This document shows positions 1-10,200 of a DNA stretch of 64,000 bases, in pieces; the first letter of the stretch is position 1, and each line of letters starts with the position of its first letter. Source of the stretch: Agapetus fuscipes. Taxonomy: Eukaryota; Arthropoda; Insecta; Trichoptera; Glossosomatidae. Made by a program: the position numbers and the translations under genes. The DNA lies in assembly GCA_951799405.1 (NCBI GenBank), contig OX637339.1, forward strand, positions 12,772,001 to 12,836,000, written 5' to 3'. The notes beneath the pieces are model-generated. The model made no database searches. It saw only the letters and a list, made by a program, of their open reading frames with translations, and had not been told where the DNA came from.

Positions 1-1263
1 CATTTTAATTCACTATGCCATTGGTTTGCGTCACTTAGTCAAAGTTTAAATTTTTGGCTCTTGCTCGGTCAACCATTGCAATGCCTTGGGAGTCGCCCTG
101 TGGATGTCCATCCAGTCTGTCTGCTATCTCCCAACTAGGTATTCCTCCACTAAGTCTTTAATTGTTTGTTCACATGTTCCACTGTCACTATCCCGAGAAT
201 CCCTTCTGCCCCACTTACACAATATTAAGGTTGCAGCGCCCTTGGTCAGTGTGAGTTCTAGTGTGATCTCAAACTTTTTGAGTGAGGTTGTATTTGTAGT
301 TGCCATTGAGTCTATATTTTTCAATCTATCTTCAAGCTGTGGGCAGGTCAAAGTTGTTTCACTTCTTGGACCCAATAGGTTTTCTGGACCTAATGCACTG
401 TTGGGCTAAATATATGATGATGAGTTGATGATGTCTTTATAGCGCCATTTCATGATGTAGCACTCCAAGGGCGCTTGAAATATCTTGTATCTTGGAGTGC
501 AGGTATTTCAAGGTTTTGCTCTATCTTATTTAATACCCTGTGGTAGGAATCCGGACCGGGGGTGGGAATCAGGAATAAAGGAGGAACACCGGAGAGGACT
601 ACAACATGCAGAAATTAAAGTTGTGATTTTTAAAATGCCATATATTCGTCAAAATTTACACATGCCACAGCCCAACCTTCTTGATCGGAGGTCGGTACAA
701 AAAAGAGAGAGCTTACATACAAAAATGACAGAAGACACAAAAATGTCTTTTTTTTTACTTCTGATGGCTATTAGAGCTACCTTTTTTGTTTGACAAACTG
801 TCAAGCTAAATCGAGACCATACTGGCGGGTATCAGCTGGGAAAATTCCGCTGAAAAAAAGCTGGCTGCGGCCTGATTTCTTTGTAGATCCGGAAGGTTAA
901 TGTTGGAAAGTACAAGAAGCTAAGGGAGCGGGGCTAACTTCATACATCCGGGGATCGTTCTTCAGATATAAATATTTCATCTCAGTTATAGGACACGTTC
1001 AGGTTTTCAAACATGACCGGTCTGTAGTCTGTAGCTTTTTCTTCTTGTGATGGCGCTATAGCGTACATCATGCCTTGGCCTCTAGCTCCTCCTGTCCTCA
1101 GTGGCCAACTTCCAACTTGTCACCTGGATGAGCTGTATCCCCTCTCACTCTGTCCTCCCACCTCAGTCTCCGCCCGGATGTCCAGTCATAATTATTTTAG
1201 GGAAACATGTGTGCGGCATTCTCTTTAATCTCCAGCTCATAGCTACTTTTATGAATGTTTCAG
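1..1263. other. Left-edge non-coding region upstream of ZnF1 exon
   Basis: No convincing exon is seen here. The short ORFs have no recognisable domain. By comparison with ZnF2, the ZAD-coding exons of ZnF1 should precede position 1264, but no Cys-x2-Cys ZAD pattern is found, so they probably lie left of the window. About 405-480 is a fragment of an L2/CR1-like LINE tail (a 'tttatagcgcc' and 'ccaagggcgcttg' pair, also seen near 11070 and 55310). A scrap of the tRNA-like SINE with the 'gaccggtc' motif lies near 1016-1040. Confidence 0.5.
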
Positions 1264-4200
1264 ATATAAAGACAGAGAAGTTTGAGGTGGCCATAGAGGA
1301 TGAATACGAGACTAAGACTTCCGTCTGTGAGTTTGATGACGTAGACAATCTGCCCACTTATCCGAGTGATGATGACGAAGATGATAAAACCTTGTCCACC
1401 CTGCAGACTCTTAAAATAGAAGACGTTCTGTCTAATATAACAGGAGAAGATGTGAGTACACTATTATTAATTAAATTCTGTCTATAGCTCAGTCGGTAGA
1501 ATGAGTTCAAAGCCAGATGATAATGATGGATGATTTCTTTCCTGTGGCGCCATTTAATGGTCCAGGACCATCTCAAGCGCGTCATAAGAGAGCTGGGGTT
1601 TGATCATATCAAGGGCGTGGGAAATTATTTCCTGTTTCAGTGCTTATTTCAAACCCAAAATCCAAGTATCACTAAGCTCAACCTTCATAAGAAATGAGAA
1701 TGTGTCCCCTCGGGAGCTGTGAAACCCCTACTCCAACTGAAGTGGTTGGCGTAAGGCCGGCTCTTTTACCTGTGAAAATAAACAGCTTACATTCTCCACA
1801 TACAACCCCTTTGGAGACAATACATTAAGAAGTTGCACTACATGTGTAGCTTAGTTGAATACTGGGGTAAGGCTTAAAACCGTATGTATGCAAATTGATT
1901 TCCTGTTTTGGTGTTTTCACTGTAAGTTACTTTATTCTTAGGATTTTTAATTGCAGGGCTCGTACGCTGTGGAATTAGATGACGTCAAGTTTAAAAGGAA
2001 ATATTACGATGAAGATAAAACTTCAAAGAAAGGAAAGAGGAGAAAAATCAAGAAGGAGAAGAAAAGAAAGACTATAAAAGTAAGAAGCTTCTACTTATCT
2101 ATGATCTGATTTGCAAAGATGTATTAACATTTATGATTCATATTTAATGCATGTCCACAAGCAAACATGTGTAAGTTTGCGCTTTAATACAAACCAAAAC
2201 ATGGGGGGATTATGTTGGGAAACTTAAACATGGATGACATTGGCGAAAGAGAACCAATTTTTACAGTATGGTTTATCAGCCCTATACCAACGTATAAGCC
2301 AAGGAATAGGATCAAAGTATTTTGTATAAATTTGGTTTTCCGTAATTTTTTATGGCTAATGTTAATTTACTTTGGTTTTTAGGAAATCTACTTCAAAGAT
2401 GTGGAAATAGAAACAAAGGTTAAACAGAAAAAGAGGATACATCCCAAAGAGGTGGGAAATAATTTATATTTTATTTTTATTTACGTATTATAGTTGAATT
2501 TCAAGATTTTCACTTCTCAGATATTAGATGAACCGTTATGGGAGAACTTACATTATTCTCAATGTTTCGTTTAACTTAATGTTTCATTGCATCTTCAGCA
2601 GGTATGACGATTGACAATGAGAATAATGACGAGGAAGTTCATCCTCAATCATCAGACAGAAAGGGTTACTTCTGAAGACGTTGGCTAGGTCGCCAACAAA
2701 ACGTTGAGAATAATTTAGGTTCTTTTAATGTCTGAAAGCATAATGAACCTTTTACTTCTATTGTTCTTATTTTTGTGTTCTTATGGTTGCTAAGGACCGT
2801 AATCCCGTATGAAACAAAAAGTATTACTTTTTCAAATTTCATTAAAACCTAAAATATACATTCTACTTGTGTTATTTTCCAGCTGAAGTACTTCTGTGAC
2901 GTGTGTCCCTACGCCGCCGCAGAGAGCTATCTGCTGAACCGACACATGAGGATACACACAGGAGAAAAACCTTACAAGTGCGACCTCTGTGATGCACGGT
3001 CGGTCTACAAGATTACTATTATGTTTACATTATGTCAAACACCTACACTTATTGTAAATGCTTAGTCCAGTCAATAGGTCAGTTGCTAGAATTCTTGTGT
3101 TCCATGCCAGATGGCTGGAATTTGATCCCCACCAAGGGGGTCAGAAGTGATTGCCTGTTTTGGTGTTTATTTCAAAGTCAAAGTAAAAATACTGGCAAGC
3201 TTTACAAGTTTTTTTAAAATCAGAACCAGCCCCTTCGGGAGCTTGAGAGCTGTTGTAAGGCTGTTTCCCTTACCAGGGAATTTAAATATGTTCCACTTGC
3301 TACATGCGACCCCTTCAGAGATAACATGGTAAGCAGTTTCACTATACGTACAGTTTATTTGTGTTGCCATATAAAGCAGAGATTTGCATCCTCTAGAAGC
3401 GCCATTCTGCTAAATTCCTTACGACCGTCCTTAAGGCGACGAGATTTCAATTGGTGTCCAAAAATAAGGTGGACTGTTATTTTTTTATCTAAGGAATTCT
3501 TTCGCAAGCGCTAGCAAGCTCTGACTTGGATTGATATCCAAAGTGCAAGTAATTTAGTAGAATAGCTCTTCAGGTCACATAAAATTGCATAGCGTATAGT
3601 ATTCCTTCAACATTTGAATACAACCAACTTTACCATGTCCATCGTAAAGTAGATTTGTGCATATCATGAATTCAATCATTGTTACATTCCAGTTTCCCCA
3701 CTGCGCAGTCCAAACGTCTCCATGTGGAATCACACAACGGCGTTGTGTGTGACGTGTGTGGCAAGCTGTGCAAGAACAAGGGCACGCTGAGCCGCCACAA
3801 GGCCCTGCACATCGAGACCAAGAACTTCCAGTGCCATCTGTGCATGGCACTGTACTCCACCAGGATGCAGCTCAACATACACGTGAGGACCTCGCACATC
3901 AAGAAGAGGCACTACGAGAAGTCACCCTGCACTGTGAGCATCTACAAATCACTTGTCCATGATTACAGTTTTATTTAGCTCTATTCTATCTTGGGTACAA
4001 AATAAACACCCAAATGGAAAATCAATCGCGGACACACTCATTGAGATTCGAACCTGAGCTCTCGGCATGGAATGTAAGCACTTTACCAACTAACATGGAC
4101 TTTCACTGTCATAAATTCAATATAATACTACTTATGTAATTATTTTGAAAAGATATTAAAGAGCACCGTACTAAATTTAGCATTTCTAACAACTGTACGG

Positions 4201-4788
4201 GCTCTCAGTGCTGTAAACTAGAAAATAACCCTGATAATCGGGAATCCATTGATGACATCGCATAATCGAGGAATATTTTGAATGTTCTGAGTTCATACTG
4301 CAAGCTTACTCCATCTTTCAATGATTGTAGGTCTGCCACAAGTTGTACGTCTCAAGATTCCTGAACCGTCACATGGAGTCTCACTCTGAGGACATCTCCT
4401 CCAGGACCTGCACCATCTGCCACACCATCCTGAAGGGAGGGAAGTACTCCATGAGGGCGCATATGCTGCGCCACACTGAGGGCAGGAAGTACATCTGTGA
4501 CTGCTGCTCGAAGTCATTCAATGAGAAGGTATAACTACCCCAAGTATACAATAGTGTGTCAATTCCCCTAGATTGTGTAAATAGAAAAAAGTGTACGAAA
4601 ACTAACTCATAACATTATTTGTTAACTTCCCAGGGCCATCTGCGCATCCACATGCTGTCTCACTTTGGAGTGAGAAAGTTCAAATGCGAGTTGTGTGACA
4701 AGAGCTTTGTGTACAAGAATGCTCTGGTCACACACATGATCACTCACACAAAAACCAAGGACCAGGTGTGCGATGTTTGCAACCAAAG

Positions 4789-4835
<47 letters not shown>

Positions 4836-6020
4836 TCCACTATTTTTATTTTTCGTTCTTACCATATATTGATCATCGCTATAAAAAGCACCAATTCTCA
4901 AGCTAGACCCAATTACTGTAAGGCTGGATGGATTTTTGGTGGCCGGTCTTTGGCACATGAACTTTTCAACCCAATAAAATGAATGTTTTTCGTCCCCCTG
5001 AGAATTGAATCCACAATCTTCCAATTACGAGTCTGAAGCGTTAACCACTAGACTACTGACTGGTCTCACCATCAAAAAATAATTGTGAAGTCACCCCACC
5101 GGGTTGCTAACTAAATATCATTTTGAGTCTTGCTTTTGGTTGCCATATTGTCACCTAGATTTGTGACATCACGACGACGTTTCCATGTTGAAAGCACCGG
5201 TTCCCATAGATCATTGAAGTTAAGCAACATTGGGCGCGGACAGTACTTGGATGGGTAACCGCTCAGGTACACCGCGTGTCGTTGGCATCTTGGACCGGTC
5301 CGTAGTCCGTAGTGGCAACACTTCGGACTCGTAAATGGAAGGTTGTGGATTCGGATCCCGGCGGAGCACAAAATATACCATTTATATTTCGAATGTGCTC
5401 TTCGCTGGGTTGAAAAATTCATAAGCCTTTACCAAAGACCGGTCACTGAAAGGTCCATCCAACCTTACAACAACTGGGTCTTGCTTGAGAATTGGCGCTT
5501 TCTACAGCGACGACCAAGCTCGCAGAGGGCTCTTGAGGTGTGATACACACAAAAACAGCGCTCACCAAATAAATCATCCTAATATTATTATTATTATTAT
5601 CACTCCGCTAAGGTAAATTTGTAACATTCAGACTCCATTTTTATGATTGTAAATTAATAGGTGTCTTTATTATATTTTTTCCAAAAAGGAGTTTATTTTT
5701 ATAGTAGGCATCCCTTATTATCTATGACCTCTCTGTCAATTTCAAAATTTGCAATGGCTGCCATCCCAAAAATAATCCTAATGATTCATCTCAATAAATA
5801 TAATCAATCTTCTTTAATACAATATCCATCCAATCCTGAGCATATTTTTGTATTTGTTTAATTTGAAATATTGTTTGGTTATGATTTTAGATTTGCCCAT
5901 GTGGGAAGCCTGTTTGCTCACAGAAAGAAGAAGCACAACATACACAGCCAGTTCCGGGTGGCATCTAGGATTGCGCCCCCAATCAACAATCACGAGGAGC
6001 TACTGCCTAAAGAAACTTAA
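1264..6020 (+). CDS. ZnF1: C2H2 zinc-finger protein, ZAD-type family (5' partial)
   Basis: Exons, all phase-consistent with AG/GT borders: 1264-1451, 1957-2079, 2383-2451, 2883-2998, 3693-3933, 4331-4528, 4634-4788 and 5891-6020 (TAA). They give 405 residues plus an incomplete first codon. The first exon is an acidic linker rich in Asp/Glu. The next two are Lys/Arg-rich ([15 protein letters not shown], a likely nuclear signal). They are followed by nine C2H2 fingers starting with CDVC, CDLC, CDVC, CHLC, CTVC, CTIC, CDCC, CELC and CDVC. The exon plan matches ZnF2 at 47538-54965, where a ZAD is present, so ZnF1 probably also begins with a ZAD outside the window. The role is inferred to be a nuclear DNA-binding transcription factor; target and partners are unknown. 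GC-rich finger exons stand out from AT-rich introns full of SINE/RTE copies. Confidence 0.88.
1485..1890 (+). repeat. SINE-3 copy (tRNA-like head)
   Basis: It begins with a tRNA A-box-like stretch ('agctcagtcggtagaat') and continues with a body shared by copies at 3060, 7790, 8335, 10200, 14058, 50660 and 58375 (+) and 15890 (-). Recurrent blocks are 'cctgtttcagtg', 'gggagctgtgaaacccc', 'taaggccggctcttttacctg' and the end block 'agttgcactacatgtgtagcttagttg'. It is intronic in ZnF1. Confidence 0.7.
2095..2310 (-). repeat. RTE 3'-tail fragment
   Basis: This is a degenerate copy of the 3' UTR of the RTE elements at 18160 and 32581. Shared blocks are 'gcaaagatgtattaacattt', 'catgcccacaagcaaacatg', a 'gacattggcgaaagagaacc' block and 'cagtatggtttatcag'. 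Its orientation equals that of the minus-strand RTEs. It lies in a ZnF1 intron. Confidence 0.65.
2545..2730. repeat. Inverted pair of 'ttgagaataat' elements, Penelope-like (tentative)
   Basis: Two inverted copies of a motif ending 'acattgagaataat' / 'acgttgagaataat' face each other. Inside, a 'ctgaaga' is followed by a GTTGGC/GCCAAC stem and 'aaaacgtt', resembling a degenerate hammerhead-type core of Penelope-like LTRs. A related copy is at 53265-53345. Assignment is by motif only. Confidence 0.35.
3060..3365 (+). repeat. SINE-3 copy
   Basis: Near full-length copy in a ZnF1 intron. It has the A-box-like 'ggtcagttgctagaattc', the B-box-like 'ggaatttgatccccacc', the 'cagccccttcgggagctt' body and the end 'cagtttcactatacgtacag'. 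Confidence 0.7.
4797..5070 (-). repeat. Poly(A) tract and SINE-1 copy
   Basis: A ~35-nt A run at 4797-4831 is followed by a reverse-oriented SINE-1. It carries the 'aattctcaagctagaccc' block, the 'ggccggtctttggcaca' block, then the complement of the tRNA-like head with 'ttaaccactagactac' (A-box complement). It lies in the last ZnF1 intron. Confidence 0.65.
5172..5600 (+). repeat. Chimeric SINE-1: 5S rRNA head, tRNA-like unit and CR1-like tail
   Basis: Positions ~5172-5287 resemble a nearly complete 5S rRNA: 'accggttcccatagatca', 'gaagttaagcaacattggg', 'cagtacttggatgggtaac' and 'accgcgtgtcgttggca' match conserved 5S blocks. At 5290 this joins a tRNA-like unit with the A-box-like 'gtccgtagtggcaaca' and the B-box-like 'ggattcggatccc'. 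The 3' part ('gagggctcttgaggtgtga' then 'acagcgctcacc', ending in (ATT)n) matches the 3' end of the CR1-like fragments at 6240 and 8857. A second copy with part of the 5S head is at 52300-52671 (-). Confidence 0.75.
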
Positions 6021-6023
6021 AAC

Positions 6024-6029
6024 AATAAA
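6024..6029 (+). promoter_or_regulatory. Polyadenylation signal of ZnF1
   Basis: AATAAA lies 4 nt after the ZnF1 stop codon. The spacing is unusually tight, but it is the only canonical signal close to the stop. Confidence 0.55.
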
Positions 6030-6239
6030 TACATGTTGTAAAATAATATAATCTTGGTTTTATTTCATTACCTTAGTTTAATCAATTTGGTTTCAGAAAT
6101 AGTTTAGGTGGCTACAAACTGAAGAAAAATTGAAGAACCCGCACTTCCTATAAAGAATGGAGTCCACACATTCAAAATATCCCTCGTCTAGTGCACACGC
6201 GGCGAACTTATATATATATACAAGGATTATAATTTATTT

Positions 6240-6825
6240 AGAAGGTAAACATAATCAAAGAGTGCCGTTTTCGTGTGTGTCACACCTCAAGGGCCCTCTC
6301 AAATCACGGATAAGATTTTTTGTAAAGTGACTTGAAAGTGAAAGTTTTTGTAAACTTTAGTGCTCCTTTAAAAACACCAACAGTTTCTGCCTTCCTCACA
6401 TTAGGTGGTAGTCTGTTCCACTCCATTGGGCCCGCAAACCGGAAAGCACGGTCCCCAAAATTAGTGCATGTCTGACGTTAGTCCAACCACCGCAGATCTG
6501 AGCGTTTGGCGTCTCAAATCTATCTCAACGCGTGAGAACATGTCAGACTAGTATGAAGGAGCCGCACCATTGACAGCTTTGTAAACCATCAGACAAACAC
6601 GGCAGACCACCCTCTCCGGAAAACGAAGCCATTGCAGTTTTTTAACAATGGAGTAATGTGATTAAATTTGGAAATCCCAAATATGAGTCTTGCTGCCGAG
6701 TTCAGCACAGATTGAAGCTGGCTGAACTGTTTTTTCAGCTGACTTATATACAGTGTTGGCATCAGTGCATCATCATCAAGTTGTATTTTTAGATTTTGAA
6801 AACTTCCCATAGAAAATATCATCGT
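6240..6825 (-). mobile_element. CR1/L2-like LINE 3' fragment, frameshifted
   Basis: The minus strand encodes the typical C-terminal end of CR1/L2 reverse transcriptases: 'LNSAARLIFGISKFNHITPL' near 6660-6720 and 'FGDRAFRFAGPMEWNRLPP' near 6400-6460, broken by frameshifts. It ends with the tail block also found at the 3' end of SINE-1 (complement 'cacacctcaagggccctc'). The following 6830-7286 holds nothing recognisable. Confidence 0.7.
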
Positions 6826-7286
6826 TTGAAGCTATAGAGCTTCATATTTTAGCATTGCAGAGAGTCCTAGGCCTAAAGTCTCAGCGGCTGTCGGTATAAA
6901 ATGATTATTGTACCTATTTGAACATAAAACACAATACAACATGGCGATATATATATTAACAGATACGAAATGTATCAACTGTTTACACCCCACCATGTTA
7001 TAATACGTTATATCTTCAAATATGGATTGACACAGATTAAACTGAATATGTTGAAAATCAGAAATATCATCGCCATTTAACTTAATTAACAAAATAAAAA
7101 CCCATTGATTTTATCAGTTTGAAGGCCCTAAAGTCAAAAAATCTCCCTCCTTTAGTTGTCACCTAAATTTAGTTTAAGCCATGTGCATCTGTACACACGG
7201 TAAGATCTACCGACCCCTTGAGACTTCGGGCCCTGGAAGATTGTGATGCAGGAGGCTCTGAGTCTTCAAGGCTTGTAAGTAAGTAA

Positions 7287-10200
7287 TCATCGGTTATTAA
7301 AGGAGGTCTGCGTGACACTCTGTATGAACTCTATATGGCTGATGATTTTGGTGAAGAGGGAGTAGGAGTACTGGGCGCACCGGCCCTCCTCTGTGGGCCC
7401 CACGGCCACCACCCCACGCAGGTAGTAGCGCTCCTTGCTGTCCACCATGGCAGGGAACACGTAGCCACCACCCTCGTCTCCCCCGCAGATGGCCGTGCCT
7501 GAAAAACAAAGATGGAAAGCAACGGCTGAGACACAACGTATTCTGCCCAGATTGTCTATGGACTACCGGACAAACTCTTTAACTACCGGTCTACTGGACA
7601 AACCTTCTAGAAGGCGCTAGTGTCCTTTAGTCCATTGTGTGACATCTGTATAGAGAACATTTTGTATAGAGTAGAATAAGGGCCTTTGAAAACACAGCGC
7701 ATTCTGTCCGGATTGTCTATGGATTACTGGACAAACTGTGTATCTTCCTACACTGCTGGTTTTTCTTTTTTCACACATTACCTTCGCCACTTCTATTGGA
7801 TTGATTTGCGTAAGGCCGGTCCTCTTACCTGTAAAAATAAATAGGTTCCACTTGCCACATGGCACCCTCCGGGGAAAACGCACCACAAAGTTACACATAT
7901 ATATATATATATGAGGATATAGGGTCAATGTGGCATCAGTGGATCATGTGGGTACAGTGGATCAGGGCAGTTTCTTCCAGACGAGTAGATATACAGGGCT
8001 ATTGCTTACACCCTGGCATGGTGCTCATGTCTGAACATGTCTGGACTAATCAGAGTCCTACTTCAATGCAGCTTGGTTGTGCTGAGTAACAAAATGTGTT
8101 TCTGACAGTCAAAAGTAAAAAATTAAGCTTCGCTTTGTTGTATTCTTGTATTTAAAGTATTGAAGTTCGGCTAGAAGTGATTAATTTATCCTCATTAACA
8201 ATAATCCTGCTTCCATTTTAACATTACCTCATTACTTTGTTCAAAATGAAATACATAAATTGCTGTCCCAAAAGAAATTTGTCGAAAGGGTACACAGTGG
8301 ATCAACATCATAGGATACATAGTGGATCATCTTACCTGTAAAAATAAATAGATTCTACTCGCCACATGAGACCCTTTGGGAAGAACGCAGAAAGAAGTTA
8401 CACTATAGGTGTAGCATAGTTGCGTTTACCTCGGAAGGCGCAGCAATGACTGTCAATATTCTTGTAACTTCTTCAATGTGGATTTTTCCTGTATTATCAT
8501 CCACTTATTTAGTGTTATTTTGTTCTGTTTGATTAAAATTGGTGAATAAACAGAAAAAATATTTTTGTCTTATAAATACGTTTTTTTGAAATACAAATAA
8601 TTTGGTTTTTATTGTTTGATCCACTGTGTACACCATAGGGTACACAGTGGATCATTTCCCATTTTTCACTAAATGCAAAATATCTCTGTATTTATTGGAT
8701 AAAAAAGATGGAGCTCTTAGAACAAGTGGTAGGTACTTAATTTATTACCCGTTTGATAAAAGTTGTACATTGATTGCATTTATACAACAATAATTCTGTG
8801 CGTTTGAAAAAAAATGATCCACTGTTGCCACTCTGACCCTATATATTTTTTTTACATGACAAAAGAGCGCCGTTTTTGTGTGTGTCACACCTCAAGGGCC
8901 CTCTTAATCAAGAATGAGATATTTTATAAAGGTGCCGTTTCAGTGCTCCTTTAAAAATACCAACAGATTCCGAAACCCTCACTCCGTGTGGCAGTCTGTT
9001 CCACTCCATCGGTCCCGCAAACCGGAAAGCGCGATCCCCAAAATAAGTGCGTATTTGACGGCGAGGTTGGATCAATCTGACAGCTCGACACCTCGCTGAC
9101 CTTAGTGCCCCCTCACACTCACCTCAACGGGGGAAAACATGTCCGCCAGATATGATGGAGCCAAACCATTTAGGGCTTTTAATACCATCAAACACACACG
9201 GTAGACCACCCTCTCAGGAAAGCGAAGCCAATGTAGTTCTTTCAACAGCGGAGTGATGTGAGAGAATTTGGACATCCCGAAGATCAGTCTTGCGGCCGCA
9301 TTCAAAGCAGACTGAAATCTGTTCAGTTGCTTTTTTGACTGACCGATATATGGTCTCAATTCGGGACATCACAAAAGCACTCACCAATGTTTTAACCACA
9401 CCTGGCGGTAGACACCTCCTGATAGCCCTTATTTGGCGTAGGCCAAAAAATGAAGCGGCTATTGTTTTGTCAACCTGCTCCTTCATTGTGAGATTCCGAT
9501 CCAGCATAACTCTCAAAAGTCTCACAGAGCTAGAAGGCTGGATCAAACTTCCCCCAATGGAGAGAGGTACTCCATTATCCAGGAGGTGATCGCTCCTGGA
9601 TGTGGCCGACCACATAAGTTCGGTCTTGTCGGCATTGAGGATAAGGCCGTTTTGCCATTCATCCACCCACCCACCTCCATGATGCAAGCAAACATCCTGC
9701 TTTTAAGGTCTTCAGTCTCATTGGGCCGACACTGAGCTACACATATGTGTAGCTCAGTTGTTTGTATGTGATGTTACAGAATGCGGTTAAAAGATGCAGA
9801 TGTTCAACACAGGATACAGTACACTATACATCCCAACAATCACACACACCGAAAGTGATTAGACATCACATAGCTGAGGAATTCTTTGATTAGTAATCCA
9901 TAAAAAAAATATTAACTTAGCAACCAATTGAGAAAATTAAAGTAAGGCTACTTCAAGGAGTTGATTGAGAAAGGTGGAGGAAGAAGATGAAGGAATTGAT
10001 ATTTACCGTAGGCAGAGCCTCCGCATATCTTGTCCCGTGTGACGTAGGCCTTGAACTCTGGAGGCACGTCCTCCATGCACTGGGAGTTGTTGACGTAAGG
10101 GAGGTCGGCTATCCTCAGGAAGCCATCAGGGGCACTGGTGCCTTCCAGACCCCAGCCCGCCACCTGGAACATCAACAGAAGTATAAATAATCAGCTTGCT

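Noticed and set aside
86..409. 107-codon ORF at the left edge
   Set aside because: No domain, no codon bias like the GC-rich host exons, and an overlapping ORF on the other strand.
5172..5287. Functional 5S rRNA gene
   Set aside because: Several substitutions at conserved sites, no T-run terminator, and direct fusion to a tRNA-like unit repeated elsewhere. It is treated as a SINE head.
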